DNA of 64,000 nucleotides, taken from the NCBI RefSeq assembly GCF_034190915.1, contig NW_026947485.1, positions 50,761,019-50,825,018 of the forward strand. The letters are read 5' to 3'. The translations under genes and the position numbers were made by a program. The number at the start of each line of letters is the position of its first letter. The first letter of the stretch is position 1. Below the pieces are notes generated by a model that saw only the letters and a program-made list of their open reading frames with translations, ran no database searches and was not told the DNA's origin. Positions 50,263 to 63,995 of the stretch are shown piece after piece. This DNA comes from Cavia porcellus. Its lineage: Eukaryota; Chordata; Mammalia; Rodentia; Caviidae.

Positions 50263-51693
50263 TATTTCTAGGATTTGTAACTGCATTTTACACAGTGATC
50301 TCTAAATTTACAACACTAAGGCAAATATGTTTTCCTTGCAGAATCTACTAAAGTAGGTAAGTGGAGTTAAAAGGAGAGGCAGAGGGACAATTATAGTACC
50401 ATCATGTCATACACCCAGACTAAAAGCATGGAATTGATGCTCACGTTTTCAAAAGCTTTGCTTCTAAAAAACACAAAGGCAGAACATATTGAAGTTATTG
50501 TCACAATTTACCATAATTTGTAAAGCAGACATATATTTTAGTTCTCTGTACATGTCAAAAGTCTATATTTTGACCTTGCAACAATAACTATAAATTTTAT
50601 GTAGTATTGTTAAACTACCAGTTATATAATTCTCATTTTATGACTATTGACTAATACTCTTAATCCTGGGACAGTAACAGAACTGCTTTTGCATGTTATA
50701 TTCCTCCTTTACTTGGAATCATACTTTTCAAGTAATTCTTCTGAAAATGAGGGTAAGTTTTTTGAGGGTAAAAAAATATTGTACTGCTCTTTTTTTTTTG
50801 GATTGGCCCTAAATAAGCCCAATTTAATTGGCATTTTTCTAACTAGAAATATTTCTCAATTACTTTTACTAATACACTTACTGATGCTTGTTTACCATAA
50901 TGTTGGAGCCACAAATAAACTTATATTCAATGAATCATCAGATATCTTATACCCTATTACACATTCCTCTTCATTTAATTCACCTTGTTAAGCCCTGACA
51001 TTAGCTAGTTTGACCTCATATTTACCTCTATTATTGCACTTTAGAATATTTCCAGAGTCTTGGACCTTCACATATAATTGAAGTATGCAAAAAAAATAGT
51101 CTCATGTTCCTATTGTCTTTCCTGAGGTTTTGAACACCTCCTACACACACTGTCCTCTTATAAACAACCGGTTACACTCAATATTCTGGTCACTTTACTG
51201 GAAAATAAATAGTTCTCTGCCTGTAATTATAGCCCTCAGGAAGGGGCAAGCCTGTGACCTCCTGACTTGTAGGCACAGGAGTAAGCTCTGGAGATTAAAT
51301 GTCTCCTTTTCCCTTGCCAAAAGCTATGTTTTCTTGGCCAAATGGATGTGAACGAAACCAACACAGAAAAGGTGAATGTTTCTTTTGATTCATCATACCT
51401 ATTTTTATACCTACATCTCAAATCCTTACAGTTTGCGGGGACAAAAAAAAATGTTCTTAATGATCCATTCATAAGAATATTCTCCAGTTTCATCAAGAAT
51501 CTTTATTTTAAAAGCTGTTTACCATGAAAATATGCAGGGTTTTGGAAGACAAATTTTTTATCAAATAGAACTGACTCTACTTTTGGTCTATAATCTACCA
51601 AGTATGTGCTTATATAATAAGAAATCTGACAAAAAGGCCTGCCTGTGAGACCTTAAACTTACTTATGTATTTGCGTGGTTGAAGAAAATATAC

Positions 51694-51724
51694 CATATAT
51701 ATATATATGTATATATATATATAT
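51694..51724. repeat. (AT)n microsatellite
   Basis: About 31 bases of alternating A and T with one G, self-complementary. Confidence 0.9.
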
Positions 51725-52979
51725 GAACAGGATTCACATGAAAGAGAGAGGCAAATGTGTATACAGCCCCTGATGAAGGAACTTGCCGATAGATTACAAT
51801 GTGAAGGTGCACTTCGTCCAGAGCACATGTTTGCACATCAGTAGTGCTCATGAGACCTTGTGAGTCCCGGGAACACTTGTCTCTCATTTGACCTCTGAGC
51901 CACATGACTCTCATGAGAAGGGAATGGACTAAAAACGGATACTATTGTGCAGAATACACTACACAGAGGCGGAAAGACAATGTGACTTGAGGCCACCTCA
52001 GCATTACATTCACTTGAATTCTATTAACCTTTATACTTTGGATAGATTCAGAACGGCTCATTGTATGTGTCCTCAAATTTGTATGATTCTCTGTCACAGG
52101 ACTCATGGGCAATGGGACAACCTCCTCCACACCCAAGAGAAACATATGCTTCTGACAAATAGGATCTCTGATGTTGATGCAGAAGAAAGGAGAGGGAGAC
52201 AAAGAAGAAATAACTCGGCCTAACAGAAGAAATATCTATTTTCAAAGGACTGGAATAAGGTAATAGGCTACAACAGGTAGTGAATGTGAACATGACCTAA
52301 ATTATGTTCTTAGCTTCTAGAAAGTACACTTTATCGTGTTCATACTAGGAATCAGATGAACCTAATTAATTTAGAAATTGAAGACAAGCAAAATTTAAAC
52401 ACTATGACAACTTTTTAAAAACATAAAATAAAAAAAACCAAATGAAGTTTTCCACCATAACACTACTTCTTGTGATGTTTTAAAAGTGTAAAATAGTACA
52501 TTTTAATAGCAACGATCCACTTAAACAAGCTAACGTTAAATGCAGAAGCTTCTATTATGATGTAAAAGTTAAGAAATTGGTAAAATTTTTGGTGTATTTA
52601 GATACTTATTATATATTTACTCATATTTTTTTTTCTAGAACTTTAAGCTTCACATAAAAGTTAGTCTTCATCTCTTCAAGGTGGTCTTTTGTGACTACAC
52701 TTCCAAATTTAGATATTCTTTCTCATTTGCATCCACAGATGTTTCTTTCCTTCACAGCATATTTCACAAATTATGCTGATGGGCTGTTATTGGTGTGATT
52801 GATTACTGTCACCTCCACTAGTCTATTTGCTACATGCAGATAGAGGGTTCACCACTGTAATACCAGCAGGGTGAGGCACTCCATAAATAGCTCCGGGATT
52901 TCATGTTCAATCTTTGTTGTTGTAAATAAATCCTTTCCTCCGTCTCTTGCTGAAAACAATGATTATAAGTATTTGGCCA

Positions 52980-53285
52980 TTTTATGCACTAAATAAGATG
53001 GCTGGGCTTCTAGCACTTAGTTTAAACTAATTAGATGGAAGAACAAGCTCATAAATGTGATTAGGCTAAAATAGATTGAAAATATTGCACATTTTATTGT
53101 CAAGATAATTTTTAGAGATACTCATTTTTGTTACTGACTGCCACTGCATTAGTGCTTGTAATCTGCTTAGTGCATTAGCACTAAATGCTATTGATTCACT
53201 CAGAGCTAACAGGACAATTTAATCTTTGCATTTTCCTCATTTCCTGAGCACCATTTTACCTGTAGTGTAGTCAATAGGCTGTTCG
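52980..53285. promoter_or_regulatory. Candidate non-coding regulatory element in intron 2
   Basis: A repeat-free stretch with several homeodomain-like ATTA/TAAT cores (for example CTAATTAGATGG and GCATTAG). It has a perfect short palindrome TAGTGC-ATTA-GCACTA at 53168-53183, and a related GCATTAGTGC 26 bases to its left. This is only a sequence-texture argument; no conservation data were available. Confidence 0.25.
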
Positions 53286-54601
53286 CTAGACGACAATAGT
53301 TAATCAGGTATTTTAAATTTCAAAATGTCATCAAAAAATTTAACATACAGAGTTGCACTTTTTTTTTGTAGATACACAACTAGTTAATCATTAATAACAA
53401 TCTATGTATCTTGAGATAACATCTCAGTAAACTTAATTTTCATAAAATTGGCTCTAGAAAACAACATTTTACAAATTAAAATAGACATTTATCACTCCTT
53501 TTACCACGAGCACAGTTTGAAATGTCAACTACCATTTTAATATCTGCTGATAGACTCATTTTGGTCGTTTATCCAAATAAGACCCCTGAAGTTGGGTGTT
53601 AAGTCTGAATTCACAGTATATCTTTTTGATTGATAGTTATACTATTCATAAGCCACTTTCCCCATGTGTGAATATCTAGAATAGTTAAAACAACCGCTCT
53701 CCTATATTATCATGCACTTTTAGACTTTTTTGTTTTCTTTTTAGAAGAACCAGAGAATGTTTTTGAAGTATCTGCACACCTCATCTGCTCCAATGTTACC
53801 CAAGTCTGGGCTGAAGCAACCTAAGTTGAGTCCCTAAGGCAGAGCCTGGCTTTTAGAATAGGAAGTCAACACTGCTTGGCCAGTAGCTCACATGCAAATG
53901 AATGTGCTTGGAACATTTTAGTTAGAAAAAATATATAATTAGCAATCTGGAATATATCCAGGATCCTAAAATCACTTAACATATTTATTATCAAAAAAAA
54001 AAAAAAAAAAAAGGAAAGGAGTTTTAATGACCTCAAGAGTAGCTGAGCCTTTGGGTTCATTTCCTTGATAAACGAGCTCTTTATAGATGTGAGTTATGGC
54101 ACATACGTGGGGATTTAGTCATCATGGGCTTTGAGTACCAACTGAATTAGTATCTGTGCCAACCCATGAACAAGCAACGGCTAAAATTCCTAGTGGATCC
54201 TCTACTCAAATTCTACAGATCCCAGTTTTTCTCCTTAGTGTGAGGAGACAAGAATACAGAGTGCTAAGATAGAAATGTGAAGTAAGGCATAACACCCAAA
54301 GTTGGAAATCGTATGCTGAGTAAAAAATGTATTATTACTCAACCAAGTTAATATCCTTATCGAAATGCAGAATCCTACATGCTTTCAGAACTCTGTAATG
54401 ATAGAGCATGGCAAAGAAAATATGTATCAGTGCCACGACTTGAAGTTTTTATTAATGTTTGGGCTTTTCAACAGCCAACTTTAGGATTTATTTTTTCTTG
54501 CAAGAACCCCTTTATTGTTTGCTCTCTCAGTTTTGCCAAATGAGTTTCCATGTAGAAATCAATGACTTAAATAAAACACAGGCCGTACCACTGCTTTAAA
54601 A

Positions 54602-54780
54602 AACACTGAGGAGAACCTCCTGCAATCCCAGCACATGGGAGGCTGAGAGGAAAAGCAATGTGAGTTTGACCAGCCTGGCTACACAGTAAGACCCTATCTA
54701 AACCAAAAACAGAAACAAAGAACCAAAACCAAAAACACAAACAACAATAACATCCCTCACCAAAAAACAAAAACGAAAAC
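54602..54780 (+). mobile_element. B1-type SINE with long CAAAA tail
   Basis: Reads CCTGCAATCCCAGCACATGG, GAGGCTGAGAGG, GTTTGACCAGCCTGGCTACA, AAGACCCTATCTAAACC, then about 60 bases of CAAAAAC-type tail. Single 7SL monomer without the murine internal duplication. Confidence 0.85.
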
Positions 54781-56744
54781 AAAAAACCCTAAGGAGAAGA
54801 AAGGATCTAAAGCGTGAACGGCACCTTAAGTCTTTAACTAGCCACACAAGTGAGAGACACTATCAACCACATCAGTCACCATAAGCCACAGTTCAAATTT
54901 ACCTGCATTTTGAGGGGGGGGGGTATTGGCTTTAACTCTGTTCTCTTGCTTTTAGCTTATAAAACATTGTGTATTTGCCTTATCACCTTTCTTAAAGAGA
55001 ATGTATGAATGAACCATGCAATAATTTAAGGAAGATATTAGCAGAAAGGAGGGAAAAACACAAGAGATACTAATGGCTCATTGTGTAATGTGTTTTCCAA
55101 CACTCCCAGGGTGTGCCCAGTGATGTAAAAGAGTGTTACAAAATCCTGGAAATAAACTATTACGATTTTGAATTTCTCGTAATAAAATAATGCAATGTGC
55201 CATCTTTCATGAAATGAATACACTGGAGAATTCAAATAAGTAAGTTAGGAAGCAGAGACTCCCTGATCTTGCAAGAGAATACAATCAAGAATACAGAAGG
55301 AAAAGTCAAGTGAAAGTAAATTCCTTAGATTTATTTTGTAAAGTACACTGTATCCTTATACTTCAAGGACTTTCTTGCAAAAATTTTCTTTGATAGTAAT
55401 ATTTGGCACACAGCCAAGATATTTAGTGTTTACATTTGGAAGATTGTTTAGCATCAAAAAAGAAGAATCCTCAGTTATACTTTTCATGTAGAATAACATT
55501 CTCTCATTTCTGAGCACAGGAAGCAAAAAAAAAAAATTCCTTGGTAATCTGATTTCACATTTTTCATCCTTAATGTAAAATGCATTCATTCTCTTGAGAG
55601 TGCTAGATTGTTTAAATAAGGGATCCAAACCAGTATAATTACATAGATGTTATTTGTAATGTTGACACTACATTCACAGTTCAAACGGTTCAGGGGATTA
55701 TAGATATATGGCCTATAAAGAGTTATAAATCTTTGTTTATTGTATTAAATATTAGGAGACGTGCCCTGAGGATAACAGATCAATAATGATTCTGCGGTTT
55801 CCTGATGGAAGGCTGCAATTATTTTCTTCTATTACAACTTAAATGTAACTCAAATTTATTCATCTATCATCTTTATAATAGTAATAAAGGAATGTATGTT
55901 TATTTTTCTACCTACTCATATTATTCCTCATTGGCATCTTGTTTTGATTTTTGTTCTCATTGAAAATTGTTCTAATCATTTTGGTTTCTTCCTCTGGTGA
56001 CTCTAACAGTGACCCTTTAACTTTGGCACTGTGAAACGGAGATGGAAAATTACTACCTTCAGCTTCCTCTATTTTGGGAAGCTGTTGGCTACTATTTGAG
56101 TTTGAGTTTAAATGATATTTAAAAACAAGGAAGCTTGATACAAACAACCTATAAGGTTGAATTTTTCTAAAGGTGCATTGCCTGAAAATTCTTACTACAA
56201 AGTATGACTTGCAGTACATAAACATAATATAGTTGGAATGTTAACTCAGGAAAAAATAGCAGAACTTAACACCTTCTATCAGACTACAGTACAATTTTGA
56301 TTCAATTGTCTTTCTATCTTCTGTACCCTTAAATCACCACCAATCCTTACCTCATTATTTAAAAAATATAATAAATCTTAAAAGTTGTTAATAAATTAAG
56401 CTTCGTGGAAGGAGGTCCCTTGTAATAGGTAGAGAGGAAAGCAAAAGACCCATGTAAGACATAGAACCAGAATATGCCCCTTCCAGGAAAGAATCCAATC
56501 ATTTGAATTTATCACTCTTTAAACAAGCAGGCTTTATGATAGTAGCTGATATTTATTATATGTCCTTTTTATAGCTCTTACTGCACTTGTACATAGTTCA
56601 GTATGAAGGCAGCTGAGTTCTGAAAGTGTAAGCAGTGCTCTCATGCTACTCCAGGTAGAAGTGGTAGAGAACAGACTTACACCCAGATCCCTGACTTCAG
56701 TCTCCTTTAATTAGACCACATCGATTCCCAAATAGCTTAATTTG

Positions 56745-56880
56745 TGATCATCTTTCTGTGCTGGGTACTTTATATATATTATCCTAAATTTTCACAAAAC
56801 TCTCTGAAATTGTTATCTGCTTGTTATACATGAGACCTTGTCTCTAAGAAGTTGAGTAATGTTGCAAAATTCAGAAAGCT
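56745..56880 (-). repeat. MIR-like ancient SINE
   Basis: TGCTGGGTACTTTATATATA, ATTTTCACAAAACTCTCTGA, then TAAGAAGTTGAGTAATGTTG follow the antisense MIR order. Confidence 0.5.
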
Positions 56881-59800
56881 GGAATGTGCAAAGCCAGAAC
56901 TGACATCGCCGTGTCTGGCACCAAATGTTATGCTTGCTTTTCCCTTTCAATTGATCTATCCTCAGTCATTAAGATGAACAGAATGTTTGTGAAAATGTTT
57001 GCTACAATTTTTTTCTCATTATTCCAATGCTTCTGCAGAGAGAAACACTTTGATAATAGGACTGTAAGGAAAACACTGTATTAATTGTATTTCATTTCAA
57101 CAATTCTTTTTCATTTCAAATTAAATTTGAAATCTCCCCAAAAGGTAACACTCCATCACTCTCAGAAAATAGCATTATAACTCAGGAAACAAAATCTGTG
57201 CTGATTTGGAAAGTTTAAAAAAATTCTCCAAGTTGGTATTGATTCTCATTTTGTAGAAGATTGCGTCTATGTGTTCTTTTTCTTTCCCTAGACATGTTAA
57301 GAATTCCTTATATATGGATGTTGGATATTCAAGCTAATTTTAAGCAAATGAACTGAATTTTTCTTCCCAAATTTTGTTTTTCACAAGATCTACATAGTAT
57401 GGAGCTACTGTAGCAATTATTCTATTTGAACAATAAAGTACTGTGTAGGAATATACATTAGTCTAAAACATTTGAATCAATATTAATTAGAATGTTCACT
57501 GATGAATGGGTGAAAAAGATAATAAAAATATTAAAGACACTAATTGTTGCGGGTGTGTAATCTTGTAGTTTTCAGTGTTGGAAGTCACTGTAAATAAACC
57601 TTTTAAGAGTAACTTTCAAAAGTAACATTCTTGATTTACATTGTGAAAATCGAGAACATATTTTTGCAGGATGACTAATATAGTTAATAGCACTCGCATT
57701 CTGGGAATAGGAACCTAGTGTTTGGGATAAATTTCCAGAAACAACATCATGCGTGGAGACGAAGTTCTCAAGTGCTGCTAATTTGTGGCTGAAGGTGATG
57801 TGTTCTGGGAATTATCAGGTGACTCAAAAGAGTGCTTCATGATGTCATGAATATGAGAAGATGCACACAAGGAGTTTATATAGACATATTCATGAAATGA
57901 GATGGTAGAAAAAGCAAGATCCTATGTGGTCATTAATAAAGTCAGGCCTGAAATACCTGCTGGTCCCCTCGAATATAAAAGACGTTCTTTTCTGGTACTT
58001 TTCACTGCCTGATCCTGGTGTAAAAACCCATTTTGCACATGGCAGGAAGATCAAAGCCCTTCTTACGGATATTCTTATACTGAGATAGGTAAGTGCTTAC
58101 TTGCAAATGTACTCCACAGCATTCTTAAGCTTGTCCATGGAGCACACAAGAGTTCCTCCAAACATGAATTAGAGATGTTACTAATAAAATTACGGTCTGT
58201 GTCTAGTAACCAAACTTCATGCCAAAATAAAAACTCAGTTCCAAAAATTATTAGAAGGGTCATCTGATATCTAAGTAAGTTAATCTGCCAAGATAAAATG
58301 CAATTACCTTATTGCTTAGAGACTTTCTAAACTGGTTCAATCTTGTAAATCATTTTGTTTTTGTGTGATGAATGGCTCTTGTTGCCTTCATTTTAAGATA
58401 CAGCTGGAAAAATTATTATACACTGGTTATAGGACCACTGAGGTCTTTCTGTGGACTGGGTATACAAAAGATAGGAGGCGGGGGGGGGGAGAGAGAAAGA
58501 CATGTATAGTCTTGGTCTCAGAAAAACTGTGACCTTTCGGATCCAAAGAAATAAATAGGCAAATAAATAAAGGAGGTTTGAAGGTATTTGTCTTCATGGA
58601 ATTTGGCCAGTGTAAAAGTTGGCTTCCCTTGTTAGAAGACTCTGCTGGCAAGTTCCATCTTGTTTCCCACAAGAATTTTTGCAATTCAAGTGATAATGGT
58701 TTCAGGTGTGGTCAGTGCATTTTGGGCATTTTTCCTGGGTGATAAAACTGGCCTGAATTTCACTGCATATCTCACTGTTCCTGTTGGAACACTAAAAATG
58801 TCAAAAGGTAGGATAAAGTTCAGATAGAGTTTGAGAATTTCTAGACTTGGCAAGTACTTTTATATCTGGGACTGAAATGCAAAAAATAAAATAATGAGAT
58901 AACAAGCCCATGCCCTATGAACTCAAGACTTTTTAATCATTAACAATAACAACAAACATTTTTAATAGCAGAATCATGTTCTCTAGAAGCCCCGGGAAAC
59001 CCCTAACAGGCTCCAAAGAAACCTTGTGTTTCCAAAGCAGATTACTGAATACAGGAAAAGGGTTTTCTTAGAAATGCCATTACTATTATTACACTTTTAT
59101 TTCCTAATCCCAGGTTTCTAAAATCCCTGGTTTCCTTTCACTCTTTCGTATTTTCTAATAGGAAATCCATTCTTTATTACAGATTATATAGGTATATTAA
59201 ATGCAGAGAAAATAAGCCTTAATTGGGGTATGTGTGTATGAATGTGTTGAATGGTCCTAAACTTTGAAGGGGAAAGGAAGAAAATTTTGTCTTTAGTTCA
59301 CCAAAACATGAACTGACTTTCTTAGATGTACTTTCCTAAACTTTATTTAAAAAAGCTAAACAGAGACAATTTCCATCTAGGGAAGTATTCCACATACTGT
59401 AACAAGTCAACCAACCAAGTGCTTCTGAATTTATATGTTTTTGGTATCCTTTAGCACAATTATATGCTTTCTCTAATCAAGGATATTTAATATTCTTTCC
59501 GCTTAGTTATAACCTTTCATTCTTAGATTTGAAACTGCTATGGCAAATGAGACATACACACACAAAGTTAAACTGTCTTTAAAGAGCTCTATTTTTTGCT
59601 TGGTCATGATTGATAGTGGTCATTATGTTGGGAGGTATATTCGGTTCTACACATGCAAATCTGATCCACTTTACAAAGGCCATGGCCACAATGGACTCGC
59701 AGACTAATGTTCCCCCTCCTGCACTCAGTGACCAAAAGATCAGCAGGAAAAATCCTCTGGGTACAGATGACAGCTTTTACTATATTTAAATCAAAGCACA

Positions 59801-60111
59801 AAGAACTTCCCTATCATTTCCTTTAAAAGTATCATTTCATGCAAGTAAAAATAATCATCAATAAAAAAGTGTTAGAGACATGCAAAGCCAAATTGTAAAA
59901 ATAGTTTTTTCTTTTAGTTACTTTAACTTCTTAAGATATTTCAAGCATAAATGAATATTTAACTTATTTTTTTCTGGGAAGAACCTGAAGATATTCTGAA
60001 TAAAGACCATTTATCATGCACACAAAAGCCCTTGCTAGCTAGCCTTTCTAAACTCATTCTTATCCTACTTTGTACCTCAGAGTTTGTAAGTGAAAAACCT
60101 ATGTGACTTAC

Positions 60112-61325
60112 CCTATTAAAGCAGTGCTCGTGATTTGGCCCATAGAAATGCTGCAGACATTTCACATTGTTTTTGTTGACGATCTTATTGAAGAATTCAT
60201 TGACATATTTGATAGGGAATGCACAGACAGCAGATCGATTCATTGGTTCAGCAGAATCTGGCTTGCTTTGTGCAAACACCCCATATAAAATGTCATCATT
60301 CAGACCCACTCGGATTTGCTTAGCGAGATGGGCCCCGGCTGTACCAACATATGCAGCCTGAAGGATGTTAAACACTTCCTGCCCTGTGGATCTTTTTCTT
60401 CTTTTTTCCGTAAGAATACACTCCAGAGGCATTTCCATGTACGAGTGCAGTCCAGAGTCTGCAGAACAGAACCTGATGATTCTTGTGTGAAAAGTCTGAG
60501 CATCCAGAGTTTCCTTTTGGACAGTTAGAAAGTAAATGAAATGGCTGCTTTCAAAGGCATGGACGTACTTAATGGGGTAAGAATCTCGGAACTCAGGTAA
60601 AACATCAATATAGGACTGGTCTGTCAAAAACTTAAAACCATCTAGTGTTTCTTTTAGCCTTCTCACTGATATTGAATGCAATGAGTGATCTGGCAGGTAA
60701 GAAGAATTTATGGTATTGCCCACAAAGAAGTTGATGAACCGACTCTTTTCAGACAGAAGGACTTTGGTTCCCAGAGCGCTCACCACACAGTCAGGACACT
60801 GGCCGGACTCTTCATCTGCCTGTGAGAACATGCAATATACTTTTGCCTGTATGTCAGCAGTATTACTGAGTGGAAGGACGTGTCGCTGGCAGGTCCCTCT
60901 GTTGACACTGCCACAACTAATGAGCTGGTCATCATAGTACGTGTCAATAAGCATAGCCATGTTGATGTTATCTTTCCAAATGGCTCCTGATAAATTGGCT
61001 TTACTGCTGCAGTCCTGACATGGAAGACAATCCGGATGCTCCAGCACAGGTCCAGTCTTATACTCAGCTACCTTCTGAAGGTCTTTGTCATTTAAAACAT
61101 AAAGGTAGTTGGTGGCCCCCAGGTAAATGTGGTGCCTGTGTAGAGCAACGTGCTGGATGGGTGTTTCTGCAGTGAAGTTGGGAAGCTGATACTGCATGTT
61201 CATGTTCATCTCAGACTTCACTAGTGCCTCCGCACATTCCCCATCGCTCCTCTGCACCAAGGTAAACAGCAGCACCAGGACGCCAGGTGCAAGCGCAGTG
61301 GGGGCCTTCATTGTGAGCAGCTGAT
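60112..61325 (-). CDS. MET: MET exon 2: start codon, signal peptide, most of Sema domain (residues 1-400)
   Basis: First coding exon, 1,214 bases: 14 bases of 5' UTR, then ATG at 61309-61311 and exactly 400 codons. The upstream in-frame ATG at 61330-61332 lies before the GGCAG acceptor, so it is intronic. Residues 1-24 form a hydrophobic signal peptide (VLVLLFTLV core), with cleavage expected before E25. The Sema beta-propeller starts near residue 27 and binds HGF. The furin site KRRKR is at 303-307 with S308 following; in the family, cleavage there gives the alpha and beta chains. Sequons are visible at N45, N106, N202, N358 and N399, the last one completed by T401 in exon 3. The human sequon near 149 is absent (SNTAD here) and N358 (NRS) replaces a human Asp. 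The donor is GTAAGT. Confidence 0.99.
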
Positions 61326-63792
61326 CTGCCAAAACATGTTCAAGGCAAGAGCAGGTCAGTCACAATCAGAAACAAACAAGAAAAACCAAAAGAACTATCC
61401 CAGTTAAATATCAGAAAGAATGCCTCCTAACTGGAATTTTTACATAAAATGAAACAAAAAACTCTAGTTGGTAGCACATAAAGATGCATTGTGTGGTTGG
61501 ACATGACTCCACATGTTATATTTTTAGAAGTCAAGCTATGAACAATTTTAGGGAACTATTATGAGATGCAAAACAATGTTCTGTATTAAGGTCCATATAG
61601 CAACTGAGACTCATTCAGCAATGAAATAAGAAACAGCACAGTTCTGTATTAACCCCTTGCTGGTTGTTTCATGTGGTTTCATATCTGTGGCTAATGATGA
61701 GGTTGATATTTCAACTTCCTTAGTCAAGTAAAGGAACTGTGGTTCAGATTCATTTATTCTAAAATTCACAGCAGGCATTGTTTCCTTGGGAGCATGTAGA
61801 ATTACTAGGCTAAATTTAGCTTTCTTTTGGAAGAAAACAATCATAAATTGTAGAGGCAATATGATCACATGCTGTTTATAAGATTTTGTGTGCAGAGGAA
61901 AGGTATGGTTATAATTTGGCTATAGTTAACCTATTGTTTCAGGCAGACAAATGTTTAATGTAATAACACTGGACTTGAAAGTAGCCGGCTGACAAAAGTA
62001 TAAAATAAAGTATGATCTTTAGAACTACAGACCTAACACTATGTCTTAGGGGAAAATGACATATTGTTCATTACCAAGTCAAAAAACTATTTAGTAAAAA
62101 GAACATTATTTCCATTGTAAGCACATGGACAATGTTTCCCAGGAAGCATGCTTGGGTTTGTTATTCCTTTTTTTAAAAAAAAAAACGTAAGGGTCACAAG
62201 TTCTAAATATGTGAGTTTTACTTTTAATAGCTATAGGCAGGACAGTATGTTGGAAAAGAGAGGACTTAAAATAAAAGCAACTATAGGTGTCATCTTTTAA
62301 AAAGAGCATCATTCTGATAGCACAAAGGGAGACCCTACAAGTGTCATAGGCCTTATATGTCTACCAAAGACAAACATGGGGGTCCACAAAGCCACAAAAA
62401 ATTGTCTGAGCAACTATTAGGTGCATGGTTCTGTGCTTGTACTATGGGAAATGGGACAGGCCTCGTGCCCTTCAGTGAACCTGGAAAGTAGTTAAGCAGT
62501 AACTTACACACAATTGACAACCATACTGCAAGGCATGTAACATGAACCAAAAGCTACTAGCACAGGAAGAGAGAAATGGCTTGCATTTATGATAGTAAAT
62601 ATGAGAAACAGGGACAAGTTTGTTATGCTGTGAGATACAGGACAGCAAGGACAATGTATGACTTATCACTGAACCCCAACTACCTGCTATGAAGTCTGGA
62701 ACACAGCTGGTGTTAAACAAATATATACTACAAGGGAAAATAAAAGGTAAGCAGTAAGCTCGAAATCGAGTAACAGGTTGCTGCTGGTAGCCAAATTTTT
62801 AAAATATCTTTCTGACTCCAAAATCAAACATGCTTATATACTATGTAAGTTCTAAGAACTGAGGGCTTAAAGATATTAGAAAGTAACCGAGTGGGTCTGA
62901 ACTTCCTATCACCAAGGTGTGAGTCAAAGAAGAGAAAGTGGACTTCCAGCAGGGGAGAACTTGGTAATGAGCAGATCAGCTGATCAACTGTTACTACAGT
63001 CTATAATGAATAAGGGCTGAAGCAAGGCTGTGACCCCAAGAATAGAAAGAAGAGAGGCACATCTAAGATTTGATCCCACATTGGGAAGAAGATAAAAGAA
63101 AAGACCAAGGTGTCTGACAGTCATCTGGGCATAAGTGGAACAAGTTACAAAACCAGGGTTGCCAGCACCAGGAAGAAAGGCTGAAGACACTGGTTTTAAA
63201 CATAATGAGTTAATGGGAATGAGTGAATGTTCTACAGAAGGCATGACGAGCAGGTTTCACACTATTTACCAGGAAGCAAGCATCTGGAATACATGAAGAT
63301 AAAATTCTGAGCAGAAAGAACATATGTGGCAAGGAATAGAGATGAATCATGAGAAGCATTCAAGAGAAGCTGTCCTTACTGGAAAGTGGCATGAGTAATC
63401 TTAGGTGACACAGCTGTTTTGGGAGACAGTGGCAGGTGCAAGCACTAGCGCCAGGTCACTGTCACTGCTAAACCAGAAGTGAAAATTGAATTTTGAAGAA
63501 ATTTGGGCTCAGGCTGGAACAGAAATAAACTCTGCATATATCTGCTGGGAAGTGATGGTTAAAACCTGAGTGGGTATGTTCACAGAGAGATTAGGTAAAA
63601 GAAATGACAGCGAATGAACTAAACTTTGGGGAAAATTTTCTCATGTTAGTAATAAGTGTCAAGGAAGATTAAGGTCACAGAGACACTGAAAGCTAATATG
63701 CACAGTGTCACAGAAGCCAGACAAGCATTTCAAGGAAGAGAATGCAGTTTTTGTGAAAGCTCTTCACTGAACGTCGAAAGGATAGTTTTGCC

Positions 63793-63838
63793 AGATTTGG
63801 TGGTGCATGTGTCTTGTAATCCCAGTACTTCCATAAAG
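63793..63838 (+). mobile_element. B1 5' fragment
   Basis: TTTGGTGGTGCATGTGTCTT followed by GTAATCCCAGTACTTCC is the start of a B1/7SL monomer, cut short. Confidence 0.65.
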
Positions 63839-63995
63839 ATAAACTTAAGTCATTTGTAGAAAAATGGATGCACCTTCAGACCATAATGTTAAGTAAATCA
63901 GACAACACAAGCTTCAATAATGCACAGTTTCTCTTATATGAGAACCCAAAGTATAAATATACAGCAAAATAATAGGAGCAGAGAGACAGATTTAT
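63839..63995 (+). mobile_element. LINE-1 ORF2 3'-end fragment
   Basis: AAAATGGATGCACCTTCAGA, then AAGTAAATCAGACAACACAA and TTTCTCTTATATGAGAACCC parallel the L1 copy at 22021-22110. It may continue past the window edge. Confidence 0.6.

Larger units (their letters stand above)
39078..60111 (-). other. MET: Intron 2 of MET
   Basis: 21 kb, the largest intron here. The right half (from about 47000) is repeat-poor. The left half carries MIR/L2 pieces, ID and B1 SINEs, an MLT1-type LTR and purine/pyrimidine tracts. No second gene is supported. Stretches 40300-42400, 46700-50100, 50300-54500 and 54800-60111 hold only unassigned AT-rich sequence apart from features listed separately. I see no L1 5' end of the kind that gives an antisense MET promoter in human. 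Confidence 0.85.

Noticed and set aside
50647..50991. 114-codon plus-strand open frame in intron 2
   Set aside because: AT-driven composition (Leu, Ile, Asn, Ser), no recognisable domain, no partner exon.
39078..60111. L1 antisense promoter giving an alternative MET transcript, as in human intron 2
   Set aside because: I see no L1 5' UTR in this intron; only SINEs, MIR/L2 pieces and an MLT1 LTR.
61312..61332. In-frame ATG (MADQLLT) seven codons upstream of the MET start
   Set aside because: It lies before the GGCAG acceptor of exon 2, so it is intronic and never in the mature transcript.
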